From positions 1 through 64,000 of the forward strand of contig NZ_QDKO01000004.1 in NCBI RefSeq assembly GCF_003094615.1: a stretch of DNA of 64,000 nucleotides, written 5' to 3'. Both the position numbers and the translations under genes were made by a program. Under the pieces are notes generated by a model. That model was not told the origin of the DNA. It ran no database searches and worked only from the letters and a program-made list of their open reading frames with translations. This document shows, one piece after another, positions 45,268-52,833 of this stretch (position 1 is its first letter; each line of letters begins with the position of its first letter). Source of the stretch: Caulobacter radicis (GTDB lineage: Bacteria; Pseudomonadota; Alphaproteobacteria; Caulobacterales; Caulobacteraceae).

Positions 45268-46482
45268 ATGGGTCTGTTCGACAAGCATCTGGCCTATCGC
45301 GACGCGTACAAGGCCATCCAGCAAGCGGGCGCCGACCCGTTCACCGTCCGTTTCGACGCCGTGGTCTCGCCGACCGAGGGCGTGGTCGACGGCCGTCCGA
45401 CCATCCTGCTGGGCACCAACAACTATCTGGGCCTGACCTTTGACGAGAAGGCGATCGCCGCCTCGGTCAAGGCCGTCCAGGAACGTGGCACCGGCACCAC
45501 CGGTTCCCGCATCGCCAACGGCAGCTTCGAGGCCCACGTGGCCCTGGAGACAGCGCTGGCCAAGTTCTACGGCCGCAAGCACGCCATGGTGTTCACCACC
45601 GGCTACCAGGCCAATCTGGGCGTGCTGTCGACCCTGGTCGGCCGCGGCGACCACCTGATCCTCGACGCCGACAGCCACGCCTCGATCTACGACGGCTCGC
45701 GCCTGGGCCACGCCGAGGTCATCCGCTTCCGCCACAACGACCCTGAAGACCTGGCCAAGCGCCTGCGTCGCCTCAAGGACGTCCCGGGCGAGCGCCTGAT
45801 CGTCGTCGAAGGCATCTATTCGATGATCGGCGACACCGCGCCGCTCAAGGAAATCGCCGCCGTGAAGCGCGAGATGGGCGGCTACCTGCTGGTCGACGAG
45901 GCCCACTCGATGGGCGTGCTCGGCGCCACCGGCCGCGGCCTGGCCGAAGCCGCGGGCGTGGAAGACGACGTCGACTTCATCGTCGGCACCTTCTCCAAGA
46001 GCCTGGGCGCCATCGGCGGTTTCTGCGTCTCCAGCCTCGACGACTTCGAGGTCATGCGGGTGATCTGCCGTCCGTACATGTTCACCGCCTCGCTGCCGCC
46101 GGCCGTGGTCGCCTCGACCCTGGTGGCGCTGGAGCAGATGATCGCCAAGCCGCAGCTGCGCGAGCAGCTCAACAGCAACGCCTGCCGCCTGTACGACGGC
46201 CTGACCGCGCTGGGCTTCGTCACCGGCCCGGCCGCCAGCCCGATCGTCGCGGCCACCATGCCCGACGTCGAGCGCGCCATCGCCATGTGGAACGGCCTGC
46301 TGCAATCGGGCGTCTACCTCAACCTCGCCCTGCCGCCGGCCACCCCCGACAGCCGTCCGCTGCTGCGCGCCAGCATCAGCGCCGCCCACACCCACGAGCA
46401 GATCGACCAGGTCCTCAAGGTGTTCGCCGAGGTCGGCGCGGCGCTCGGCGTCATCGACGGCCAGCAGCGCGCTTTCGCTTAA
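45268..46482 (+). CDS. spt: Serine palmitoyltransferase
   Basis: A 404-residue PLP enzyme of the alpha-oxoamine synthase family. It condenses L-serine with an acyl-thioester to give 3-oxosphinganine and CO2, the first step of sphingolipid synthesis. The PLP lysine is K244 in GTFSKSLGAIGG. Upstream are SHASIYDGSRL, VEGIYSMIGDTAPL and LVDEAHSMGVLG, all family motifs. The neighbours (ACP, CerR, acyl-ACP synthetase) distinguish it from the related KBL and AONS enzymes, which make other products. A terminator follows. Confidence 0.93.
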   Translation: MGLFDKHLAYRDAYKAIQQAGADPFTVRFDAVVSPTEGVVDGRPTILLGTNNYLGLTFDEKAIAASVKAVQERGTGTTGSRIANGSFEAHVALETALAKFYGRKHAMVFTTGYQANLGVLSTLVGRGDHLILDADSHASIYDGSRLGHAEVIRFRHNDPEDLAKRLRRLKDVPGERLIVVEGIYSMIGDTAPLKEIAAVKREMGGYLLVDEAHSMGVLGATGRGLAEAAGVEDDVDFIVGTFSKSLGAIGGFCVSSLDDFEVMRVICRPYMFTASLPPAVVASTLVALEQMIAKPQLREQLNSNACRLYDGLTALGFVTGPAASPIVAATMPDVERAIAMWNGLLQSGVYLNLALPPATPDSRPLLRASISAAHTHEQIDQVLKVFAEVGAALGVIDGQQRAFA

Positions 46483-46509
46483 AGGCAGGCGCACCGCTGA
46501 AAAGACGAA

Positions 46510-46538
46510 GCCCCGGCCGCAAGGTCCGGGGCTTTTTC
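46510..46538 (+). terminator. Terminator after spt
   Basis: AGCCCCGG-CCGCAAGGT-CCGGGGCT is an eight-base-pair stem followed by TTTTT. It is a clear Rho-independent terminator and ends the 39.0-46.5 kb unit. Confidence 0.9.
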
Positions 46539-46670
46539 TTTACTCCGGTGACGCGACGCGACACCGATCTGACCGTCCAAAACAGCCGGTGGAGCCAACT
46601 TCGGTTCACGCCCCTGAGCGGAGCCTCAGAAACTATAGGTTGTCGTGGACACTGCTGGGATATTGACTCA

Positions 46671-46688
46671 AATCGATATATATCGATT
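46671..46688 (+). promoter_or_regulatory. 18-base perfect palindrome, likely PadR operator
   Basis: AATCGATATATATCGATT is a perfect palindrome ending eight bases before the PadR ATG (46697). Its AT-rich core and its position over the probable promoter or start region fit an autoregulatory PadR site. A GACTC (GANTC) site lies just upstream at about 46665-46669. Confidence 0.65.
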
Positions 46689-46696
46689 ATGGATGT

Positions 46697-47002
46697 ATGA
46701 CATCGACACGCAGACCTTCAGCAGCGGCTCAGGCAGTGCTCGCGGCATTCCTCGCCGCGCCGGCGAACTGGCGTCACGGCTACGATCTGACCAAGGAGAC
46801 AAGTGTAGGCGCGGGCACGCTCTACCCTCTCCTTGATCGCTGGGCGCGTCAGGGCTTGCTCGAAGCCGAGTGGCGCAAGGCCGACGCTCCAGGACGCCCC
46901 GCGAGACACGCCTATCGCCTGACGGCGGCCGGGATCGTTTTTGCGCGGACCTGGGCAACGTCCCCCGCCGTAGTGGCAAATCTGAAGCCGAGCATGGCCT
47001 GA
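46697..47002 (+). CDS. PadR-family transcriptional regulator
   Basis: A 101-residue winged-helix protein: QAVLAAFLAAPANWRHGYDLTKETSVGAGTLYPLLDRWARQGLLE, then a beta wing (RPARHAYRLTAAG). The YDL and TLYPLL parts are the PadR signature. The usual C-terminal dimer helix is short, so this is the small PadR-s2 type. Its stop TGA shares its last base with the ATG of the membrane protein gene (TGATG), so it forms a two-gene operon. Codon use and local base composition are less GC-rich than the flanking lipid genes, which suggests acquisition. Confidence 0.88.
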   Translation: MTSTRRPSAAAQAVLAAFLAAPANWRHGYDLTKETSVGAGTLYPLLDRWARQGLLEAEWRKADAPGRPARHAYRLTAAGIVFARTWATSPAVVANLKPSMA

Positions 47003-47619
47003 TGCGCAAGTTCGCCAAGTGTCTGGTCACTCATGCGGCGGCCGTGATCGCCCCCCTGCGACCGACGCAGGCCCGTGCGATGGTTGTCGAACTCGATCAT
47101 ATCGAAAGCGCGAGCGACGCTTTCGATTTCGCGCTGGGCTGCGTTGTCGCCGCCTATAGTCAACGGATGAGCGTTCTCGCCGTTCTGGCTTTCTCCGCTC
47201 GTTTGGCCACCGCACTCGCGGCGAGTCTGTTCGGGCTGCTGCATATCGTTCAGCCGTGGTCCAATGTCGCCTTGAAAATGCGGCTGCTCGCGGATCCCGG
47301 TTTCACCGCCTGCGGAACGCGTTGCGAAAGCTGGGTACGCACTGTCGGCGACCTACCGCTCAGTCATTGGCTATGGCAGCAAGGCGCCATGGCTGCTTTT
47401 GGGGCGTTGCATCTCGTCGCCGCAGTGCTGCTGCTACGCGGCAGTATTGGGCGCCTCGCCTGGACGAGCATGATTGTCGCTGTGTTTGCGCTCGCCATGC
47501 CAGCGCTCGGGGGCGGCGGTATTACGTTCCCGGTGATTTACATTCTTCTGATCGCAATGATGTTGGCCATGGGGCACGGCCTGGCCAAGCTGGAACATTG
47601 GAACTTTACGCGTCGCTAG
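47002..47619 (+). CDS. Membrane protein, partner of the PadR regulator
   Basis: A 205-residue protein with a polar N-terminal third (containing a VVELDHIESASDAFDFALGCVVAAYS segment as two short pieces) and four hydrophobic segments at about residues 60-80, 125-145, 150-170 and 175-195. A two-cysteine stretch (GFTACGTRCESW) lies between the first and second helix, probably periplasmic. The N-terminal part resembles the domain that precedes permeases in PadR-linked proteins. I do not recognise a transport or enzyme signature. It is translationally coupled to padR, so it is probably the regulated partner. Confidence 0.7.
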   Translation: MRKFAKCLVTHAAAVIAPLRPTQARAMVVELDHIESASDAFDFALGCVVAAYSQRMSVLAVLAFSARLATALAASLFGLLHIVQPWSNVALKMRLLADPGFTACGTRCESWVRTVGDLPLSHWLWQQGAMAAFGALHLVAAVLLLRGSIGRLAWTSMIVAVFALAMPALGGGGITFPVIYILLIAMMLAMGHGLAKLEHWNFTRR

Positions 47620-47784
47620 ATGGCTAGGACCTACAGAGCGCGTTAGCGCGCAGAAGCGTCCGCCCCCACCCTTCGCGGCCGCTTGATACGTCCGCCAAGA
47701 GGCGAGTGTCGGTAGCGGTGGAAGTCCCCGGTTCCAGGGCGGGAATGACGGGCGTGTTCAGGGTGAGAGCGGTGTTGGGTCGCC

Positions 47785-48693
47785 TCAGCGCCCGCGCCGC
47801 CACTTCCACAGGCCCAGCAGGATGCCCGGCGCGGCCAGCACAGGGTGACGCTCGCGCCAGGGCGTCAGCTCGACCTTGAAGCCGGTGTGGCGCTCGATCT
47901 TCCAGGCGGCGTAGCGGGCCGCGCCCTGGAAGGTGAAGGCGGCCTTGATCAGGCGGGCCACGTTCAGCGACTTGCCGAGGTTGCGCCGCAGCCGCCAGGC
48001 GGCCTTCAGGCGCTTGCGCTCGATAGCCGACATCTGCGGCGCCGGGCGTCCCTCGCCGTCGAAGCGGCCGTCGTCGGCCCAGCAGGCCGGCAGCAGGCGC
48101 TGGTAGTGCGCGGGGTCGAAGGCCAGGATCGACGCCTCGCGCCCGGCCTTCTCGACCCGGAACTCGGCGGCGTAGGTCTCCTGGAACAGCGCCGTCCAAT
48201 AGGCCTCGGGCGGCCCGTCCTCTGGCCCCAGGGCGGTGGCGAAGCGGGCGGCGGTGCGGGCCGCGCGGCGCACGGCCTCGACCACCGCCTCGCGCGCGGC
48301 CTCATCGACGGCCCAAACGAGGCCCGAGGGCTGCACGAAGCGGGTCCAAAGGGTGGTATCGATCCCCCTGCCCTTCACCGCCTGCGAGAACCGCGACAGG
48401 GTCATCGAGGCGGCCTTGGCCCGCAGGGTGACTCCCTCGTGCTCCAGCTCGTGATAACTGACGTCGGGCCACAGGATGCGGGTGGCCACGCCGCGCAGGC
48501 CGCGTGGCGGCCGCTCGGTCAGAACGTAGAAGTCGAGCACGCCCGACAGGTCGCCGGTGCGCAGGATCGAGCCGTAGAACAGCACCGCCTGGGCGGTCGG
48601 GAAGAGACCCGTCAGGTGTTCGGCGAAGGCGCGGATTGGCGCCGGGATCGACTGCGCCAGCTCGGCCTCGACCAGCGGCCGGACCGCGCTCAT
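47785..48693 (-). CDS. cpgC: Nucleotidyltransferase-like protein of ceramide phosphoglycerate synthesis
   Basis: A 302-residue protein. The N-terminal ~120 residues look like a pol-beta-type nucleotidyltransferase (VLFYGSILRTGDLSGVLDFYV, with the GS and the acidic D-F motif); the rest is helical and basic. In Caulobacter crescentus the three-gene block next to spt (cpgA, cpgB, cpgC) is needed to make ceramide phosphoglycerate, and this is the third member by order. Its ATG overlaps the stop of the kinase gene (ATGA). The chemistry it performs is not established here. Confidence 0.78.
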   Translation of the reverse strand: MSAVRPLVEAELAQSIPAPIRAFAEHLTGLFPTAQAVLFYGSILRTGDLSGVLDFYVLTERPPRGLRGVATRILWPDVSYHELEHEGVTLRAKAASMTLSRFSQAVKGRGIDTTLWTRFVQPSGLVWAVDEAAREAVVEAVRRAARTAARFATALGPEDGPPEAYWTALFQETYAAEFRVEKAGREASILAFDPAHYQRLLPACWADDGRFDGEGRPAPQMSAIERKRLKAAWRLRRNLGKSLNVARLIKAAFTFQGAARYAAWKIERHTGFKVELTPWRERHPVLAAPGILLGLWKWRRGR

Positions 48694-49601
48694 CCGACCA
48701 CGAACCGCAGCGGCGCGCCCAGGGCCAAGGCCAGCTTGCCGCCCTCGAACACCTCGCCGTCGAGCACGAAGTCGAACTGGCCCGAGGCGTAGAGCGCCGC
48801 CGGGTCGCGCCGGCGATAGCCGCGCGCCTCCAGGATCGGCTTGTCCTTGCCCGACAGCACCGTGGGCACCATGCGCAGCAGGCGCTTGGGCGGGGCGTCG
48901 ACGTCGAGCACCTTCAGCCCCTCGCGCGGCGGGCCGAACGGCTTGAGATCGAACGGCAGGCGCTTCAGCGCCGTGGCCAACAGGACGAAGCGCTCGCCTT
49001 CGGGCTGGATCTCGCCGTCCATGGCCACCTTCACGGCCACGCCCTGGCGCCACTGGTCGCGCGCGCCGCCGAACAGCGCGCCCAGCGTAGCGCCGACCAG
49101 GGTCACGGCCACCGACAGGCTCTGGAACACGCCCATGCGGTTGACGCGCTTGGACAGCGCCGTGGCCCGCACCAGGGCCCCCAGGCCGAAGAAGAAGCCC
49201 CGCAGCGGCGGACGGCCGTCGGCGAAGCGCACCTCGAGCGGCGCGCGGATCTTGACGCGCGGCTCAGGGCTCGCGGCCGCCGCCAGGGCCTCCTCCAGCC
49301 GCCAGTCGCGCGGCGCGCCCAGGTCGATGGCCAGCACGTTGGTCTTGCCCGACGGCAGGATCGCCAGCATCGGCATGTCGTCACCGAAGGTCGACGGCGT
49401 CAGGCCCAGCACGTCGCGCACCGTGCCGTCGCCGCCGTCGATGACCAGGAGGTCGATCCTGTCCTCGGCGAAGCGGGCCAGCTCTTGCCCCAGCGCCTCG
49501 CGCGTCGCCGGCTCGACCACGCGCACGCCCTCGGGCGTGGGCGCATGCACCCGGCCCTGGTTGGCGTGGCTGCGCGGGTTGCGGACGACGCCGACGCGCA
49601 T
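48690..49601 (-). CDS. cpgB: Ceramide kinase (diacylglycerol-kinase-like lipid kinase)
   Basis: A 303-residue lipid kinase of the DagK/YegS/CERK fold. The N-domain has RNPRSHANQG and the nucleotide motif IDGGDGTVRDVLG; a short ILPSGKTNVLAIDLG follows. The C-terminal beta domain ends GQFDFVLDGEVFEGGKLAL. By position between the CDP-alcohol transferase and the nucleotidyltransferase-like gene it corresponds to CpgB, described in Caulobacter as a bacterial ceramide kinase. Its ATG shares one base with the stop upstream (TGATG). The YegS/DagK lipid kinases use the same motifs, so family alone would not tell the substrate. Confidence 0.85.
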   Translation of the reverse strand: MRVGVVRNPRSHANQGRVHAPTPEGVRVVEPATREALGQELARFAEDRIDLLVIDGGDGTVRDVLGLTPSTFGDDMPMLAILPSGKTNVLAIDLGAPRDWRLEEALAAAASPEPRVKIRAPLEVRFADGRPPLRGFFFGLGALVRATALSKRVNRMGVFQSLSVAVTLVGATLGALFGGARDQWRQGVAVKVAMDGEIQPEGERFVLLATALKRLPFDLKPFGPPREGLKVLDVDAPPKRLLRMVPTVLSGKDKPILEARGYRRRDPAALYASGQFDFVLDGEVFEGGKLALALGAPLRFVVG

Positions 49602-50725
49602 CACCGCGACAGCCAGGACTGGATCGAGCCCTTGGGGGCCAGGGCGCCCTGCACGATCTGAAGGGCGTGGACGAGGAAGCAGATCGCCGTCCACACCGCC
49701 ACCAGCACGAAGCCGATGTCGGGCCGGCCGACCAGCACGCTGCCGGTCAGCAGGATCAAGTTGGGGTTGCGACGGGCGGTGATCAGCCGGAAGAAGCTGT
49801 CGAACGGCCGCCAGGCGTGCATCTCCAGCTTGAACAGGGCCAGGAAGATCCCCTCCTCCACCCGCTGGGCCACATAGCCGCCGACGACGATGGCCAGCAG
49901 CCATGGCGCGTAGGGCATCGACAGGCCGACGGCGAACACGCCGACGTACCAGGCCCACCACCAGAACGGCGGGTGAACCAGGTCGATGCCGTGGTCGAAG
50001 ACGTTGCCCCACTTGGACGAGGTCAGGGTCACCCGGGCCAGCTTGCCGTCGACCGTGTCGAGGAAGGTCATGATCCAGGCGCAGACCAGGCCCCAGCCGA
50101 ACTGGCCGCGCCAGAACAGCACGAAGGCGGCGATGGTCAGCAGGAAGCCGATGAAGGTCACCTGGTTGGGCGTCATCTTCGCCAGCGCGCACCAGCGGGT
50201 GACGATCCGCGCCGGGGTCGGCCAGACATACTTGGTGACCAGATCGGTGACGCCCTTGTACGAGCCCTGGAACAGGCGCTTCTCGACGGCGCGCACGGTT
50301 TCCTTGGTCAGGCGCTCCAGCACCGGCGGCTCACGCTTTCGCAGGGCGCTGTTGTAGGCCGAGCCCAGCTCCAGCGCTGTCAGGCGCGTAAAGCGCGCAT
50401 CGACGGTCGAGGGGTCTTTACCGGCCGCCAGGGCCGCGACCGCTGCTTCGGCGACCTCGGCCGGGGCGTTCACCGCCGTGGCCCCGCCGGCCTCGTCGAC
50501 CAGCACCGCCCACGGACGGCCGGCCAGGGCCTTGATCAGCGACTCGTCGAACACCCAGCCGGCGTGCACGGCGATCGTATCGCCGCCCTGCTCCGGGGCT
50601 TCCGAAACGCCGATCCGGCGATAGATGCGCGACAGCCGCTCGCCCGAGGACATGCCCCAGATGCGCGCCTCGCTGTCGCCCACCGTCACGGCGCGCGAAG
50701 CGACTGGATTGATTTCGCCGGTCAC
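49601..50725 (-). CDS. cpgA: CDP-alcohol phosphatidyltransferase-family protein of ceramide phosphoglycerate synthesis
   Basis: A 374-residue inner-membrane protein. Residues about 1-140 are a soluble N-terminal domain, and 150-370 are membrane helices with the complete CDP-alcohol phosphotransferase motif D-G-x2-A-R-x8-G-x3-D-x3-D (DGKLARVTLTSSKWGNVFDH and the following GID). Enzymes of this class move a phospho-alcohol from a CDP-alcohol to an acceptor alcohol. Here the role should be building the phosphoglycerate-type head group on ceramide. It starts the minus-strand unit cpgA-cpgB-cpgC, diverging from the metallophosphoesterase. Confidence 0.85.
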   Translation of the reverse strand: MTGEINPVASRAVTVGDSEARIWGMSSGERLSRIYRRIGVSEAPEQGGDTIAVHAGWVFDESLIKALAGRPWAVLVDEAGGATAVNAPAEVAEAAVAALAAGKDPSTVDARFTRLTALELGSAYNSALRKREPPVLERLTKETVRAVEKRLFQGSYKGVTDLVTKYVWPTPARIVTRWCALAKMTPNQVTFIGFLLTIAAFVLFWRGQFGWGLVCAWIMTFLDTVDGKLARVTLTSSKWGNVFDHGIDLVHPPFWWWAWYVGVFAVGLSMPYAPWLLAIVVGGYVAQRVEEGIFLALFKLEMHAWRPFDSFFRLITARRNPNLILLTGSVLVGRPDIGFVLVAVWTAICFLVHALQIVQGALAPKGSIQSWLSR

Positions 50726-50803
50726 CGGTACTTAAACCCCTTGAAAGCCGAGGCGATTGATAAGCAGCTTCGCCGAAATTCGCCACAATCGCGCCGGTCC
50801 CTC

Positions 50804-51694
50804 TTGTCGATATTCCGCCTCGCCCATCTGTCGGACCCTCACCTGCCGCCGCCGCCGGGCGCGTTCGGCTGGCGCGACCTAGCCTCCAAGCGGCTGCTCA
50901 GCCGCATCGCCTGGCGTCGCAAGCACAAGATCCATCGCCTCGAAGTCCTCGAAGCCCTGGTCGCCGACCTGAAGGCCCACGCCCCCGACCATGTGGCGAT
51001 CACCGGCGATCTCACCAACTTCGCCTCGCCCGTGGAGATCGCGGCCGCCACCCGCTGGCTGCAAGGCCTGGGCCCCGCCGAGACGATCACCGTCAGCCCC
51101 GGCAACCACGACGCCCTGGTCGGCGAGACCGCTCAGGCCCGCTTCGCCCCCTGGACCGCCTGGCTGGGCGACGACGAGGCGGCCGCCTTCCCGCAGGTGC
51201 GGCTGCGCGGCCCCGTGGCGCTCTTCAACCTGTGCTCGGCCGTGCCCACCGCCCTGCATCTGGCCACCGGCCGCCTCGGCGTCGATCAGCTCGACAAGCT
51301 CGACGCCCTGCTGGCCGATCCCGCCTTCGCCGACAGGTTCAAGGTGCTGCTGCTGCATCACCCGCCGATCGCCGGCGCGGTCTCGGGTCGCAAGTCGCTG
51401 GACGATCAAGGCCCCCTGCGCGACCTGCTCGCCCGCCGCGGTGTCGACCTCGTGCTGCACGGCCACGCCCACGAGTCGCTGACCGCGACCATTCCGGGCC
51501 CGGGCGGCCGGTCTATCCCCGTGCTGGGCGTGCCCTCGGCCTCGGCCTGGATCGGCGGCCACTCGCCGGCCCGCTGGCACGCGCTGGAGATCGAGCCGCG
51601 TGAGAATGGCGGCTTTTCGCTGCGGGTCATCGCGCGGGGCCTCGATCCGCAGACCGGCGGGATCAGGGAGCTCGGACGCTATTCGCTGATCTAG
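50804..51694 (+). CDS. Metallophosphoesterase (calcineurin-like)
   Basis: A 296-residue protein with all five motifs: LSDPHL, GDLTN, GNHD, HHPP and GHAH, binding two metals. It belongs to the CpdA/YkuE-type phosphoesterases, which cleave phospho-mono- or diesters. The only in-frame start near the family N-terminus is TTG 50804, without a strong ribosome site; the longer frame overlaps cpgA. It diverges from cpgA over 78 bases and may act on a phosphorylated intermediate of the sphingolipid pathway. That link is from position only. Confidence 0.85.
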   Translation: MSIFRLAHLSDPHLPPPPGAFGWRDLASKRLLSRIAWRRKHKIHRLEVLEALVADLKAHAPDHVAITGDLTNFASPVEIAAATRWLQGLGPAETITVSPGNHDALVGETAQARFAPWTAWLGDDEAAAFPQVRLRGPVALFNLCSAVPTALHLATGRLGVDQLDKLDALLADPAFADRFKVLLLHHPPIAGAVSGRKSLDDQGPLRDLLARRGVDLVLHGHAHESLTATIPGPGGRSIPVLGVPSASAWIGGHSPARWHALEIEPRENGGFSLRVIARGLDPQTGGIRELGRYSLI

Positions 51695-51828
51695 ATCCTC
51701 CCCCTGAAGGGGGAGGTGTCGGCGAAGCCGACGGAGGGGGACGTGACTGCTGAAGCAGCAGCTCCCAAAGCCGAAGTAACTTCCCCCTCCGGCCCTCCGG
51801 GCCACCTCCCCCTCTGAGGGGGAGGATC
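51695..51828. repeat. Inverted intergenic repeat, family A, copy 7
   Basis: Ends GATCCTCCCCCTGAAGGGGG and CCCCCTCTGAGGGGGAGGATC are nearly complementary, with inner GTCGGCGAAGCCGAC, GGCCCTCCGGGCC and a central CTGCTGAAGCAGCAG. It begins one base after the metallophosphoesterase stop and ends seven bases before the stop of the convergent DUF2141 gene. Confidence 0.85.
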
Positions 51829-51835
51829 TCCCGCC

Positions 51836-52321
51836 CTACTTCCCGTAGCGCATCCGCACCCGGATCGTGTTGTCGCCCGACTTCACGCTGATCCGCGCCG
51901 AATCGAAGGACGGCACGCCGAACCGCGACGGCGCGTCGTTGGAAAAACCGTAGCCCTCGGTCGGAAGGCCCACGGCGTTGCGGTCGAAGTCGTGGTTGCC
52001 GTTGGCGTCATGATAGACGGCCACGGCGTAGATGTCGGCCTTGGGCAGGTTGAAGCAGGCCTCGGTGGTCGGCGCGCTGGCCGGGATCCGCAGGCGCAGC
52101 AGCTTGCCGCGCGGCGCCAGGAAACGACTGGGATCGGACGGATAGATCGTCACCGTCACCTCTCCCGTCTCCGATTTCAGGCGGCCGACCTCCACGGTCA
52201 GTCGTACGCCGGTGTCGCGACCCACGCAGTCCTGCCTGGCCGCCGCCGGTGTCGCCATCCCCAGCAGGCCCAGCAGCGTCCCTAGCGCCGCAAGGCCTGG
52301 AAGAGCGGTTCGTGCTTCCAT
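51836..52321 (-). CDS. DUF2141 family secreted protein
   Basis: A 161-residue protein with a signal peptide ending near TPAAARQDC and a DUF2141 beta-sandwich domain (SETGEVTVTIYPSD, then KADIYAVAVYHDANGNHDFDRNAVGLPTEGYGFSND). The DANGN-x-DFD region looks like a calcium-binding loop. No function is established for the family, which is often found near lipid or carotenoid genes. It is on the minus strand between the metallophosphoesterase and HIT genes and diverges from HIT. Confidence 0.85.
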   Translation of the reverse strand: MEARTALPGLAALGTLLGLLGMATPAAARQDCVGRDTGVRLTVEVGRLKSETGEVTVTIYPSDPSRFLAPRGKLLRLRIPASAPTTEACFNLPKADIYAVAVYHDANGNHDFDRNAVGLPTEGYGFSNDAPSRFGVPSFDSARISVKSGDNTIRVRMRYGK

Positions 52322-52395
52322 GTAAAAGGCCGTGTCCCTATTGTCGCCCCGACGCGATCAGCGCCCGCAGACTCGCCTGAAGTATCGGTTGCCGC

Positions 52396-52833
52396 ATGCC
52401 CAATCCCACAGCCCTCGCATTCGGCTTCCCACGTTCGAAAGTGGCCGAGACCGACCACTGGTTGGTCCTTGTACGTCCCAAGCAGCCGACTTTCGGGTCT
52501 CTCGTCCTCGTATGCAAGGAACCCGTTCAGGCGTTCTCGGACCTCAGCCCCGAAGCCTTCGCCGACATGCGGGTCGCCGTGGCCGGGATCGAGCGCGTCC
52601 TGAAGGCCAGGGTCGCCTACGAAAAGATCAATTATCTGATGCTGATGATGGTCGACCGCGACGTGCACTTCCACGTCCTGCCCCGCTACGAAGGCGCGCG
52701 CGAACACGAGGGAACGAGCTTCCCTGACACCGGTTGGCCCGCCGCTCCGGCCCTGGCCTCGGCCGTCGCGCTGGACGACGCCGCCGTCGAGCGCCTGGCC
52801 CAGGACCTCGCAGCCGCGTGGACCGCCGCGTGA
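52396..52833 (+). CDS. HIT-family hydrolase
   Basis: A 145-residue histidine-triad protein. The active-site region is DVHFHVLPRY, in which the first histidine of the H-x-H-x-H triad is replaced by aspartate, while the catalytic and the last histidine remain. HIT proteins hydrolyse nucleotide phosphoramidates or dinucleotides, or transfer nucleotides. The gene starts the plus-strand run HIT-lptF-lptG-bcerS and overlaps the lptF-like start by GTGA. Being next to nucleotide-activated head-group genes suggests it could handle a nucleotide intermediate, which is inference. Confidence 0.85.
   Translation: MPNPTALAFGFPRSKVAETDHWLVLVRPKQPTFGSLVLVCKEPVQAFSDLSPEAFADMRVAVAGIERVLKARVAYEKINYLMLMMVDRDVHFHVLPRYEGAREHEGTSFPDTGWPAAPALASAVALDDAAVERLAQDLAAAWTAA

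Noticed and set aside
47640..47775. Intergenic sequence before cpgC as a family-C repeat copy
   Set aside because: Only short pieces resemble the copy at 38835 and no paired arms can be drawn, so it is not listed.
49667..50803. Extended metallophosphoesterase N-terminus
   Set aside because: It lies over cpgA and is not family-like; TTG 50804 gives the family start.
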